A stretch of DNA of 64,000 nucleotides. Source: UBA4722 sp044221135 (GTDB taxonomy: Bacteria > Pseudomonadota > Gammaproteobacteria > DSM-16500). A program made the position numbers and the translations under genes. The notes under the pieces are model-generated. The model was not told the origin of the DNA. It saw only the letters and a list, made by a program, of their open reading frames with translations, and ran no database searches. Each line of letters begins with the position of its first letter. The stretch's first letter is position 1. Positions 52,690 to 61,551 of the stretch are shown here, piece by piece. The stretch covers positions 4,632 to 68,631 of the forward strand of contig JBGAPT010000008.1 of the NCBI GenBank assembly GCA_044221135.1, written 5' to 3'.

Positions 52690-53916
52690 CTATAGCTCAC
52701 TCTCTCTCACCATCATGCAGCTGCTCTCCGCATGGAATAAACCACTGATCAATTCAATTAACTTTCTCGCTATCTGTCGTTTAGTTATTTTGGGAAACGC
52801 AATCTCCTGATCATCCCACAAAACCGTCACCACATTATCATCTCCACCCATTCCAACAGCCACTTCATTTGCAACTATCATATCCAGTTTTTTGCTCACC
52901 AGCTTCTTTTTAGCATTCATGACGATATTCTCTGTTTCCGCCGCAAACCCTACAATAAACGGTCTTTTTGGAAGTGTCGCCACACTCGCAACAATATCCG
53001 GATTACGTTCTAACTCCAGCGTCATAGTCGCTGCTGTTTTCGCCATTTTTTTTGTTGATATTGTTTTACTACGATAATCCCCCACCGCTGCAACACTAAA
53101 AAAAATGTCACATTCCGTCATACGTGACATCACCGCATCAAACATTTCCTGCGCCGTAGTCACAGCGACTTTCATGACATGCGGAGGTGTTGCAATACCC
53201 ACAGGCCCGCTAATTAACGTCACATGCGCACCTGCTGCAATCGCCGCCTCTGCGATGGCATAACCCATTTTTCCTGAGCTTGCATTCGTGATAAACCGCA
53301 CCGGATCAATCGCTTCATGTGTAGGCCCTGCAGTAATGACTATTTTCTTCCCGCTCAAGCAACCGGTATGAAATAAAGCAACTACTCTATCAACTAGCTC
53401 GGCTGGCTCCAACATCCGACCTAACCCTATATCACCACAAGCCTGACTCCCTTCTCCTGGACCCCAAATATGTATTCCTTTCGTTTGTAGTGCTTGCGCA
53501 TTTTCTTGCGTCGCCGTATTCTTCCACATACCTTGATTCATAGCAGGCGCTAATGCAATCGGCGCGCGAGCGGCTAAACAAAGCGTCATTAAAAGATCAT
53601 TGGCTTCACCCTGCACTAACCTTGCCATACAATCAGCACTTGCTGGTGCAATCAAAATCACATCCGCCCATCGCCCCAATTCTATATGGCCCATTGCTGC
53701 TTCTGCTTTTAAATCAAATAAATCATCATGCACTGGATTACCAGAAACTGCCTGCATAGTCAGAGGCGTTATAAATTGTTTAGCATTTTCAGTCATGACT
53801 ACCCGCACAAAAGCACCCGCTTCACGCAATCGCCGCACCAAATCCGCACTCTTATAAGCTGCAATACCGCCAGTCACACCGAGTACAATTTGTTTATTTA
53901 ATAAGCGCTGCTCCAT
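52690..53916 (-). CDS. coaBC: bifunctional phosphopantothenoylcysteine decarboxylase/synthetase
   Basis: CoaBC (Dfp) makes 4'-phosphopantetheine in CoA synthesis. The N-terminal CoaC flavoprotein half has LGVTGGIAAYKSADLVRRL, the PASAD segment and APAMNQGMW. The CoaB half has ITAGPTHEAIDPVRFITN and SSGKMGYAIAEAA. Length 408 is standard. It diverges from radC, as in E. coli. Confidence 0.96.
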   Translation of the reverse strand: MEQRLLNKQIVLGVTGGIAAYKSADLVRRLREAGAFVRVVMTENAKQFITPLTMQAVSGNPVHDDLFDLKAEAAMGHIELGRWADVILIAPASADCMARLVQGEANDLLMTLCLAARAPIALAPAMNQGMWKNTATQENAQALQTKGIHIWGPGEGSQACGDIGLGRMLEPAELVDRVVALFHTGCLSGKKIVITAGPTHEAIDPVRFITNASSGKMGYAIAEAAIAAGAHVTLISGPVGIATPPHVMKVAVTTAQEMFDAVMSRMTECDIFFSVAAVGDYRSKTISTKKMAKTAATMTLELERNPDIVASVATLPKRPFIVGFAAETENIVMNAKKKLVSKKLDMIVANEVAVGMGGDDNVVTVLWDDQEIAFPKITKRQIARKLIELISGLFHAESSCMMVRESEL

Positions 53917-53971
53917 TTAACACACCTTGGGTAGAACATTAAGCTCCCCATCATAATGAAGGAAATTTACT

Positions 53972-54646
53972 ATGACAATTGCTAATTGGCCTCTGGCTGA
54001 ACGACCCCGAGAAAAATTACTGCTTCATGGCGTAAAAAACCTCTCCGACGCTGAATTACTTGCGATCTTTTTTTGCACAGGTTCGCGCGGCAAAACAGCG
54101 CTAGATATGGCCCGTGAATTATTAAAAGAGTACGGTGGCTTAAAAAAAATAGCAGGCGCAGATCCTGCCTTACTTTTCCAAAAAAAAGGATTTGGCAAAG
54201 CCAAATACGCGATGCTAAAAGCAGCCATCGAATTAGGCCGTCGTTACTTAGAAGAAGACCTCCCTGCAGGCGAGTCATTAACAAACAGCCATCTGACTAA
54301 ACGCTTCCTTGCTCATCGCTTAAAAGACTATCCGCACGAAGTCTTTGCCTGTCTGTTCCTAGATAATCTAAACCGAATGATTTGTTATGAAGAACTATTC
54401 CATGGCACCATCAATGAATCCAACGTCTATCCACGAGAACTGGTCAAACGCGGCCTGAAACATAATGCCGCCAAGGTCATCCTGGCCCATAATCATCCAT
54501 CAGGCAGCCCAACGCCCAGCGAGGCCGATCATGAAATTACCCACTTATTACAAAAAGCGCTCACGCTGGTAGGCATTCAAGTCATTGACCATGTTGTAGT
54601 AGGCAACAACCAAACGCTATCTTTTGCTGAAGCAGGATTACTTTGA
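53972..54646 (+). CDS. radC: RadC-family JAB1/MPN domain protein
   Basis: A 224-residue RadC protein with an N-terminal helix-hairpin-helix region (GVKNLSDAELLAIFF) and a C-terminal metallohydrolase-like domain with the JAMM pattern HNHPSGSPTPSEAD. The old link to DNA repair is doubtful and the true function is unknown. The coaBC/radC/rpmB order matches other gammaproteobacteria. Confidence 0.95.
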   Translation: MTIANWPLAERPREKLLLHGVKNLSDAELLAIFFCTGSRGKTALDMARELLKEYGGLKKIAGADPALLFQKKGFGKAKYAMLKAAIELGRRYLEEDLPAGESLTNSHLTKRFLAHRLKDYPHEVFACLFLDNLNRMICYEELFHGTINESNVYPRELVKRGLKHNAAKVILAHNHPSGSPTPSEADHEITHLLQKALTLVGIQVIDHVVVGNNQTLSFAEAGLL

Positions 54647-54664
54647 GGAATGTTAACGGAATCG

Positions 54665-54693
54665 TTGCCTTGGGTACTATTTTCTGGTATAAA
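54665..54693 (+). promoter_or_regulatory. predicted sigma-70 promoter for rpmB-rpmG
   Basis: TTGCCT, 17 bases, then TATAAA, 102 bases before the rpmB start and just after radC. Spacing is ideal and a GC-rich stretch (TCGCGGC) follows the -10 box, resembling a stringently controlled ribosomal-protein promoter. Confidence 0.55.
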
Positions 54694-54794
54694 TCGCGGC
54701 CTGCCTTTATTTATTTGAGAGTAGTGCTGCCATTTTTTTCATCAATCTGCAGCGATAAGGCTTAGGTTAAGCTGATGTTATTGGAGAGTATTTT

Positions 54795-55040
54795 ATGTCA
54801 AGAGTGTGTCAAGTCACGGGAAAGCGCCCAATGGTGGGAAATAACGTATCCCATGCAAACAATAAAACCAAGCGCCGTTTCTGCCCAAACCTCCAGCTAC
54901 ATCGCTTTTGGTTAGAAGGCGAAAAACGTTATGTCAAATTGCGCGTTAGCACCAAGGGCATGCGTATTATTGATAAATACGGCATTGAGCAAGTGCTAAA
55001 AGACATTAAAGAACGTGAAAAAGAAGAAGGCAGGGCTTAA
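54795..55040 (+). CDS. rpmB: 50S ribosomal protein L28
   Basis: An 81-residue L28 with the typical start MSRVCQVTGKRPMVGNNVSH and the RRFCPNLQLHRFW segment. Its ribosome binding site is GGAG. It lies 3 bases upstream of rpmG. Confidence 0.97.
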   Translation: MSRVCQVTGKRPMVGNNVSHANNKTKRRFCPNLQLHRFWLEGEKRYVKLRVSTKGMRIIDKYGIEQVLKDIKEREKEEGRA

Positions 55041-55043
55041 TGT

Positions 55044-55238
55044 ATGCGCGATAAAATTAAAATGGTTTCTACAGGCTTAACAGAAAAGGGCAAAAAAACC
55101 GGCACTTTTCGTACCACAACCAAGAATAAACGTATCTCCACCGAAAAGCGGAAACAAAAGCACTTTGATAAGCGTGCTTTCAACGCTGAAACGGGCAAAT
55201 CAGGGATGCATGTATTATTTGAGGAAGGAAAAATTTAA
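55044..55238 (+). CDS. rpmG: 50S ribosomal protein L33
   Basis: A 64-residue zinc-free L33: MRDKIKMVSTGLTEKGKKTG, the TTKNKR signature and the end KQKHFDKRAFNAETGKSGMH. It is about 10 residues longer than E. coli L33 and its end deviates from the usual pattern, but the rpmB-rpmG pairing makes the call safe. Confidence 0.92.
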   Translation: MRDKIKMVSTGLTEKGKKTGTFRTTTKNKRISTEKRKQKHFDKRAFNAETGKSGMHVLFEEGKI

Positions 55239-55281
55239 CGTTTTTGCTTCTTAATTATAAAAAACCCGCTGGCCATCATAT

Positions 55282-55412
55282 GTCATTCCCGCGCAGGCGG
55301 GAACCCATTCAGCAAGCACCCCCAAACGATAAGCAGTACAACAAAAATTGAATTATCAGAAAATAATGTGAATTAGAAAATAAGTCATAATGGGTTCCCG
55401 CCTGCGCGGGAA
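55282..55412. repeat. HpB element (CGCGCAGGCGGG subtype), abutting IS5-type element
   Basis: Terminal inverted repeats GTCATTCCCGCGCAGGCGGG and GGGTTCCCGCCTGCGCGGGA flank the AT-rich core. The last bases (ATGAC) are replaced by the start of the IS at 55413. The central sequence is more diverged from the other HpB copies than they are from each other. Confidence 0.75.
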
Positions 55413-56545
55413 GGCATTGTTGCGTGGATACGGTAGAGCTTAAGAAAATAAGTAGTTGCAAATCATAAGAGTATATACAATTTAACCTTCAAACCCGGCA
55501 AGGTAGGAGGTTAAATGTGTAAGCCTAAAAAGATTTGCAACTGGAAAGATTATAATGATTCTCTCATGAAAAGAGGAGGAATAATTTTTAGCTATAATAC
55601 AACGGACTTAGACAAATTATTATATAAAGGTAAGCAAAATCGAGGGGGGATAAGAAAATTTAGCAGCAAAATGTATGAATATTTACTGACGGTGAAAGTC
55701 ATTTTACGTCTACCTTGTAGAGCTACTATAGGTTTCGTAAATGGGTTACTAAAAAATATTTATCAGGAAGAGAGTGAGCTACCCCATTATGCGCATGCTG
55801 CTAGAGAAGCGAATAAATTAAACTTAAAGATTAAAACGTATACTAAAAACAAATTGAAAGCGGGCTTGAAATAGCATTTGATAGCACAGGAGTAAATGTT
55901 TATACAACGAGCGGTTATTACCAGAGAAAGTATGGAAAAGAAAATAGATGCCGCAAAAGAGACCAATGGAAAAAAATACACTTTGCGATGGATTTAAACG
56001 AACAACAAATTCTTTCTATGGTCTATACCAAAAGCAATGTAAACGATTGTGAAGTGGTGAATGAGCTTAGTAAGGATATAAAAGGAAAGGTGAGCAAAAC
56101 AATAGCTGATGGGGCATATGATACCGAAGAAATTCATGAATTGATTTGCGCTTGGGGAGCAAAAGTTTTAATACCGCCCGCCATAACAAGTAAAGCCCAA
56201 CAGGAGTTGAAAAATAAAAAGCCCTATAAAAGATATCTGAAGGAAAGAGACAAAATAATCGAAAGAATTAGAAAAGAAGAGAATTTTAAAACGGGTTTAA
56301 AGCAGTGGAAAATAGAATCAGGTTACCACAAACGATCTCTTATTGAATCCACTATGTTTAGATTTAAAAGGATTTTTGGATTTCATTTACAGCAAAAAAA
56401 GGAATGCGGTCGCAAAAATGAGATTACTGCAAAGATTAATGTTTTGAATAAAATGACTGCATTAGGGATGCCCCGTTATTGAGTATTTTTTAAACGTTGC
56501 ATGGAAAAGTATTCGTGTTTAAATAAATCTCCACGCAACAATGCC
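55413..56545 (+). mobile_element. IS5-type insertion sequence (about 1133 bp)
   Basis: The ends GGCATTGTTGCGTGGA and the perfect complement TCCACGCAACAATGCC are 16-base terminal inverted repeats of the IS5 type. The element lies exactly between two HpB copies, each missing its few outermost bases at the junction. No clear target duplication can be seen. Confidence 0.8.
55515..56482 (+). pseudogene. IS5-family transposase, frameshifted
   Basis: The N-terminal part (55515-55874, 119 codons) starts MCKPKKICNWKDYNDSLMKR and ends at a TAG. The catalytic part is in the -1 frame: from about 55869 it reads IAFDSTGVNVYTTSGYY (first DDE Asp), continues through a second Asp in TIADGAYDTEEIH and a terminal KRSLIESTMFRFKR, and stops at 56482. 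Adding one A at GGCTTGAAATAGC restores a single frame of about 322 codons. It is therefore inactivated by a one-base deletion unless ribosomal frameshifting occurs. Confidence 0.85.
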
Positions 56546-56675
56546 TCCCCGCGAAGGCGGGGACCCATCATGACTTGTCTCCTTAACTACCTTATTTCTT
56601 GATAATTCAATTTCAATTTACTAATTATCGTTTGGAGATATTTGCAGGATGGGTCCCCGCCTTCGCGGGGATGAC
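56546..56675. repeat. HpB element after the IS5-type insertion
   Basis: Lacks only its first four bases (GTCA), replaced by the IS end. The arms TCCCCGCGAAGGCGGGGACC and GGTCCCCGCCTTCGCGGGGA are intact. It is followed to about 56745 by degenerate tandem units GGAGATGACA/GAGGATGACA derived from its terminus. Confidence 0.8.
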
Positions 56676-56832
56676 ATGGAGGGGCGGAGATGACAGGAGG
56701 GAGCGGAGATGACATGAGAGCGAGGATGACACACAGTAGCAAATTTCGTAGGGATAACTCAACACGTATGTTAGCATGATGAAAACCATCGAATAGTACA
56801 ATGATAAACAGTTAGAAAACCGGAGCCCCAGC

Positions 56833-57630
56833 ATGACAAGGAACACAGTTAAAATAGCGCAAATCTCTGATCTCCATCTTTTTGAAAACAAGGAAAAGAC
56901 TTTGTTAGGTGTCAATACCTATCAAAGTTTCTCTCACGTCTTAGATTTATTAAAATCTGACACAACCCAACCCGATATCATTTTATTAACAGGCGATGTT
57001 AGCCAAGATCACAGTAAAATGGCTTATCAGCATGTAGTCGATGCATTTAGCGCATGGACAATCCCTATTTATTATGTACCCGGCAACCACGATGATAAAA
57101 AATGGATGGTCGAGGTATTATCCACTGGCACAATTTCTAATTTAAAACATATTCTTTTAGAGGGATGGCAGCTTATTTTGCTGGATTCACAAAAAGTCGG
57201 TGCAGTAGAGGGATCTCTCTCGCCTACACAATTAGATTTTTTAGAAACGTGTTTGAAAACGTATCCGATGCATCGCGCAATACTTGTGTTTCATCATCAA
57301 CCTGTCTCCGTAGGCGCTCGCTGGCTTGATCAATTGGGATTACAAAATGCAGATGAATTATGGGCTGTCCTCGCCCGTTATCCTAATAGCCATACCATTT
57401 TATTTGGCCATGTTCATCAAGAATATCAGAATAAAAAAAATGGAATAAATTGTTTGTCTGTTCCCTCAACGTGCATTCAATTTAAAAGAAATAACGCTGA
57501 ATTTGCATTGGAAGAATTACCCCCCGCTTATCGCTGGATTGAGTTATCCCCAACAGGTGATTTTAAAACAGCTGTTTGCCGTGTTGCACGTTATGTCGGT
57601 GTGTTTGATGCGGAGGCGAAGGGGTATTAG
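56833..57630 (+). CDS. cpdA: 3',5'-cyclic AMP phosphodiesterase CpdA-like
   Basis: A 265-residue calcineurin-like metallophosphoesterase. The five metal-binding blocks are visible in order: QISDLHLF, TGDVSQD, PGNHDD, VFHHQP and FGHVHQEY. The best match by layout is CpdA, which breaks down cAMP; other class III phosphodiesterases share the motifs. It is transcribed alone between HpB elements. Confidence 0.85.
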   Translation: MTRNTVKIAQISDLHLFENKEKTLLGVNTYQSFSHVLDLLKSDTTQPDIILLTGDVSQDHSKMAYQHVVDAFSAWTIPIYYVPGNHDDKKWMVEVLSTGTISNLKHILLEGWQLILLDSQKVGAVEGSLSPTQLDFLETCLKTYPMHRAILVFHHQPVSVGARWLDQLGLQNADELWAVLARYPNSHTILFGHVHQEYQNKKNGINCLSVPSTCIQFKRNNAEFALEELPPAYRWIELSPTGDFKTAVCRVARYVGVFDAEAKGY

Positions 57631-57639
57631 TTTTGAATA

Positions 57640-57960
57640 TTGCTCACTCTGTCATTCCTGCTTGTCCACCCTGTTATTTCTGCTTGTCCCCTCTGTTATC
57701 TCTGCTTGTCTACTCTGTCATTCCCGCGCTCTCTTATGTCATCCCCGCGAAGGCGGGGACCCATCCTGCAAATATCTCCAAGCGATAATTAGTAAATTGA
57801 AATTCAATTATCAAGAAATAAGATAGTTGAGGAGACAAGTCATGATGGGTCCCCGCCTGCGCGGGGATGACATAAGAGAGCGCGGGGATGACATAAGAGA
57901 GCACGGGGATGACATAGGAGAGCGCAGGAATGACAGTATAAGCAGGAATGACAGCATGGG
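57640..57960. repeat. HpB element with tandem arrays on both sides
   Basis: The intact HpB copy is 57738-57871 (134 bases). To its left, 57640-57737 holds four degenerate 22-base units of the type CTGTCATTCCTGCTTGTCCAC. To its right, 57862-57955 holds three 21-base units of the type GGGGATGACATAAGAGAGCGC and shorter degenerate ones. The whole 413-base cpdA to Tim44 gap is repeat-derived; short frames here are artefacts. Confidence 0.8.
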
Positions 57961-58044
57961 CCATCCAATCTACCTCATTGCTATTTCTCCCTTTTTTCTG
58001 TACCCTTCCCCCTAATAAATCTGTTCTTAAAACGAGGTCATCCC

Positions 58045-58857
58045 ATGCGTAAACTTTTTTTGCTCTTATTCGTCTCCATCATAGCCATTGGCATTTTCAT
58101 CACCGACGCTGAAGCTGCCCGTTTTGGCGGTGGTAGGAGCTTTGGCATGAGTCGTATCTCCCAGTCTGGCGGCTTGTTTAATGCAGGAAGTGCGACACGT
58201 TCATTTCAAGGTGCAGCAGCAAGCGCTGCTCCGCGCGCAGGTTTTGGTAAATGGTTAGGGCCTTTGGCAGGTTTTGCAGCGGGTGGTTTATTGGCATCTT
58301 TGTTTATGGGACATGGATTAGGTACGGGCATACTCTCCTGGTTATTGATAGGGGGCCTCGCCTTTTTTGTATGGCGTTTAATGAGCAGTCGATTACAACC
58401 TGCCAGCCAGCCTCCGGTATCTTCGAATACTTTTCAATACCAAGCAGCGAGCAATGCAGCATTCACACCGAGCGCAACGAATGTGCGCCCCATCGGCTTT
58501 GATGAATCTGCATTTCTACGCCAAGCTAAAACGATATTTATCCGTTTACAAGCAGATTATGACAATAAAAATAGCAATGACATACGCGCATTTACTACGC
58601 CTGAAGTCTTTGCAGAAATTCAGCTGCAATTACAAGAACGCGGCAATGAACCCAATCAAACAGAAGTCGTGACAATCAATGCCGAGTTACAGAATGTTGA
58701 AACAGAAACAAATGCAACGATTGCAAGCGTATTATTTTCAGGTCTTATTCGAGAACAACCCGCAAGTGCACCTGTAGCCATTCAAGAAGTGTGGCATTTT
58801 ATTCAAAATGAAAATACACAAAATTGGTTAGTGGCAGGGATACAGCAGCAGTCATAA
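58045..58857 (+). CDS. Tim44-like domain membrane protein
   Basis: A 270-residue protein with an N-terminal signal or anchor (MRKLFLLLFVSIIAIGIFIT), a Gly/Ser/Arg-rich linker (FGGGRSFGMSRIS), two hydrophobic glycine-rich segments (about 75-112) and a C-terminal Tim44-like domain (about 150-268) with DESAFLRQAKTIFIRLQADYD and EVWHFIQNENTQNWLVAGIQQ. The bacterial family is of unknown function, possibly in membrane protein handling. Confidence 0.88.
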   Translation: MRKLFLLLFVSIIAIGIFITDAEAARFGGGRSFGMSRISQSGGLFNAGSATRSFQGAAASAAPRAGFGKWLGPLAGFAAGGLLASLFMGHGLGTGILSWLLIGGLAFFVWRLMSSRLQPASQPPVSSNTFQYQAASNAAFTPSATNVRPIGFDESAFLRQAKTIFIRLQADYDNKNSNDIRAFTTPEVFAEIQLQLQERGNEPNQTEVVTINAELQNVETETNATIASVLFSGLIREQPASAPVAIQEVWHFIQNENTQNWLVAGIQQQS

Positions 58858-58946
58858 TGATGAGATAGTCTACAGATATCAAAAATAGTTATGCCACTTC
58901 CCTCCAATTTTTTGATATGATAATACAATTCAAGGACGAATTGATC

Positions 58947-60149
58947 ATGAGTCACACGCACACGCATCATAAGACACTCACTACCAGCCTAGAGCAAAAA
59001 ACCACTGCTGCTTTAGTGACAATGATCTATCAGCAAGCCAAACTCAGTTTTTTCGCCTCATGGATATGCGCTACGGTTGTTTTAATTTATTTATATTATT
59101 TTAAATCGACCCCACTTCCTTATGTCTATGCTTGGTATACTTTTTTCTTGGTAATCACTGGATTACGTATTCTGCTGGTCAATGCATTTTTACAAGCTCA
59201 ATTACCCCAGGATCATATTATTTTATGGAGCTATTTATTCATTGCAGGTTCTTTTCTAAGCGGACTCAGCTGGGGCCTTGTGGGCAGTCCACTTCTTTTG
59301 CCAGATGCGAGTGAGCAACAAGCATTAATCATGGTCGTTTTAGCAGGCGTCTGCGCAGGCAGTGTACCCGCTTTTTCACCTATCCGTAGCGCCGCACTCG
59401 CTTTTTTAATACCTGCATTAATGCCATTAACGCTTGGCTTTATCGTGACCCAAACGGATATACATTTATTTCTTGTTATCACTTTTTCTGCTTTTTTTCT
59501 TTATTTGATTTTATTATCTTTTAAAACACATAAAATTATTAAGAACTCTATTCAATTACAATTTGAGAATGCAAGCTTAGTGATGCATTTATCAGATGCT
59601 AAAAACCGACTTGAACTGACCAATAGCAGATTGAAACAAGATGCTACCCATGACCCTTTGACACATGTCGCCAATCGCAGTTTATTTGAAGCGAATTTCG
59701 AAAAAGCCGTTAAACATGCCGCCAGTGAACATAAAATTTTAGCATTATTGTATTTAGATTTAGATGGATTTAAAAATATTAATGATACCTATGGTCATGA
59801 AGCAGGCGACCAACTTTTATTAATTGTGGTGGCACGACTCAAAAATGCGTTACGTGGAAAAGATATTCTCTCCAGACTGGGCGGCGATGAATTAGCTATT
59901 ATTTTGGAAAACATAGAAAACGTACAAGCCGTTGCGGATGTGGCTGAACGAATTCGTGAAACGGTTCGTGAACCCATCATGCTTAAAAATATAGAAGTAC
60001 AAGTCCATGTCAGTATTGGCATTGCCATCTACCCCACCGATGGTAATGATACAAACACATTACTCAGGGTCGCCGATCGTTCTATGTATTATGTTAAAGA
60101 CCATGGTGGGAATAATTACCACTTTAATATAGCGGGGATAAAGGGGTGA
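58947..60149 (+). CDS. membrane diguanylate cyclase (GGDEF family)
   Basis: A 400-residue protein from the ATG at 58947, preceded by AAGGACG. The N-terminal half has about six membrane helices. The GGDEF domain starts at HDPLTHVANRSLFE, has LYLDLDGFKNINDTYGHEAGD, and an active-site motif GGDEL in place of GGDEF. The inhibitory I-site RxxD is present as RGKD, five residues before GGDEL. It probably makes c-di-GMP, but the F-to-L change leaves activity open. Confidence 0.9.
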   Translation: MSHTHTHHKTLTTSLEQKTTAALVTMIYQQAKLSFFASWICATVVLIYLYYFKSTPLPYVYAWYTFFLVITGLRILLVNAFLQAQLPQDHIILWSYLFIAGSFLSGLSWGLVGSPLLLPDASEQQALIMVVLAGVCAGSVPAFSPIRSAALAFLIPALMPLTLGFIVTQTDIHLFLVITFSAFFLYLILLSFKTHKIIKNSIQLQFENASLVMHLSDAKNRLELTNSRLKQDATHDPLTHVANRSLFEANFEKAVKHAASEHKILALLYLDLDGFKNINDTYGHEAGDQLLLIVVARLKNALRGKDILSRLGGDELAIILENIENVQAVADVAERIRETVREPIMLKNIEVQVHVSIGIAIYPTDGNDTNTLLRVADRSMYYVKDHGGNNYHFNIAGIKG

Positions 60150-60260
60150 CAATGGCGCTCCCCTAAATTATTTAACTTGCGTGATTTTATCCTTTTATAC
60201 TATAATTCCGCCGGAATAAAGCCAACGAAAATCAATCACTTGGCTTAATAATAAGATTCT

Positions 60261-60291
60261 CTTAAGGTTTTCTTAAGATTTATAGTATAAA
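60261..60291 (+). promoter_or_regulatory. PmrA-type box and -10 element
   Basis: CTTAAG-GTTTT-CTTAAG at 60261-60277 fits the PmrA consensus YTTAAK-N5-YTTAAK exactly and is close to the Legionella/Coxiella form cTTAATATT-N2-cTTAATATT. A -10 element TATAAA follows at 60286-60291, so the box lies where a -35 would be. The downstream gene starts at 60336. Confidence 0.7.
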
Positions 60292-60335
60292 CTTAATCAG
60301 TCAGATAGTATTATAAAAACGCTGGAGAGAGAAAT

Positions 60336-61355
60336 ATGCAATCGAATTATGTAGTTACTGAGACAATGGCGAATTTTCAGTGGACCGGCCGTGAGATTGA
60401 AAAACAACTTAAAAATCCAGCAAGCCCACTGTTTATCGAGCTGCAGAATGCTGAGCTTTTTGAAAAAATGGATAAAGACGCGCTTAAAAAAACAGAAGCT
60501 AAGACGATGTATATTAAAGCGCATGCCCGACAAATCGAAGATGATGAACGTGAACAAGAATTAGAAAAAAAGCATGACGCCGAGATGGCTAAAAGTCGTG
60601 AGAGCCTTGAGCAATATTATGTAGCTCAGAATAAAGCCACTGCGAGCATGGCGGGATTATCATTGGATCCTGTTAAAAAAGCTGCTTTCTATACTGCATT
60701 AAGTGTGTTAGTAGAATCCAATAAAAAATTAGTTGCAGTAGAACAAGAATTGTATACGTTGTATCAAGAGCGCGAATCGTTCTCTGAAAAATACGCTGAA
60801 AATCGCAAAAGTATGGCTGATGCTGTTGTTGCAGCACTTGACTCGATTGTAGAATCTAAAGTGGATACGAGTACATTCTCTGAAGAAAAGAAACAAGAAC
60901 TCGCAGAGGAAAAAGCGAAGATCCATAAAAAACAGGCTGAGCTATCCGTTCCAAGTGAACAAGACATGTCAGCTCCCCCAGAGTTTGGAAGAACACCTGT
61001 TCGCATACTATTTATGTTACAAATGATGCAGGTGAATTATCTTCGTCGTGCTTGTGCTGATGAGCCTTCCCGTGAGGTGCATGTACATGAGATAAAACAG
61101 ATGTCAAGGTCAGTATCTACGCATGCAAGCGTCAAAGCGAGAGAAACTGAGCGAGAGGCACTTGTTCTTGGTTACAACAAAAATACTGTGCGTATTGCTG
61201 AGGCATTACATGCACGGCGTGCAGCGCGACAGGCCGTGGCTGCTGCAGTTAATAACATTCCTCCTGAAGGAGCATCACTGGTGATTCATTTAGGGAAATT
61301 ATGTCAACCTGAAGCACAAGAGGTTGCTCACTCGCTACGGGGTCATTCAGTTTAA
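60336..61355 (+). CDS. 339-residue coiled-coil protein, probable PmrA-regulated Dot/Icm effector
   Basis: No known domain. The protein is helical and highly charged: an N-terminal section (WTGREIEKQLKNPASPLF), coiled-coil-like stretches at about 40-100 and 125-205 (EDDEREQELEKKHDAEMAKS; KKQELAEEKAKIHKKQAELS), then an Arg/Ala-rich section and a hydrophobic C-terminus (LRGHSV). There is no signal peptide or membrane helix. The start has GGAGAG six bases upstream. In Legionella and Coxiella PmrA controls many Dot/Icm effectors, so the upstream box makes a translocated effector likely. The effector role is inference. Confidence 0.65.
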   Translation: MQSNYVVTETMANFQWTGREIEKQLKNPASPLFIELQNAELFEKMDKDALKKTEAKTMYIKAHARQIEDDEREQELEKKHDAEMAKSRESLEQYYVAQNKATASMAGLSLDPVKKAAFYTALSVLVESNKKLVAVEQELYTLYQERESFSEKYAENRKSMADAVVAALDSIVESKVDTSTFSEEKKQELAEEKAKIHKKQAELSVPSEQDMSAPPEFGRTPVRILFMLQMMQVNYLRRACADEPSREVHVHEIKQMSRSVSTHASVKARETEREALVLGYNKNTVRIAEALHARRAARQAVAAAVNNIPPEGASLVIHLGKLCQPEAQEVAHSLRGHSV

Positions 61356-61382
61356 TCTATTGCTGAAAAACTTGCGTGTCAT

Positions 61383-61406
61383 CATCCCCGCGAAGGCGGG
61401 GATCCA
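61383..61406. repeat. HpB terminal hairpin fragment
   Basis: ATCCCCGCGAAGGCGGGGAT is the terminal hairpin of the HpB family without core or second end. It lies 28 bases after the candidate effector gene and may double as its terminator. Confidence 0.6.
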
Positions 61407-61551
61407 TTTAAAATACTACCCAACAATTTTACATGAATGCTTCTACGTGAGGGGCCTGCAATGAACGCCTTTTACACACTATCTGTTTGACAAAGCAATA
61501 TTCAGCCCCTAAAATGTGCCCTTAATTTTAACAGATCGAGGTTTAATATTC

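Noticed and set aside
57734..58015. Two overlapping frames on opposite strands in the cpdA-Tim44 gap
   Set aside because: Both are translations of HpB and its tandem arrays.
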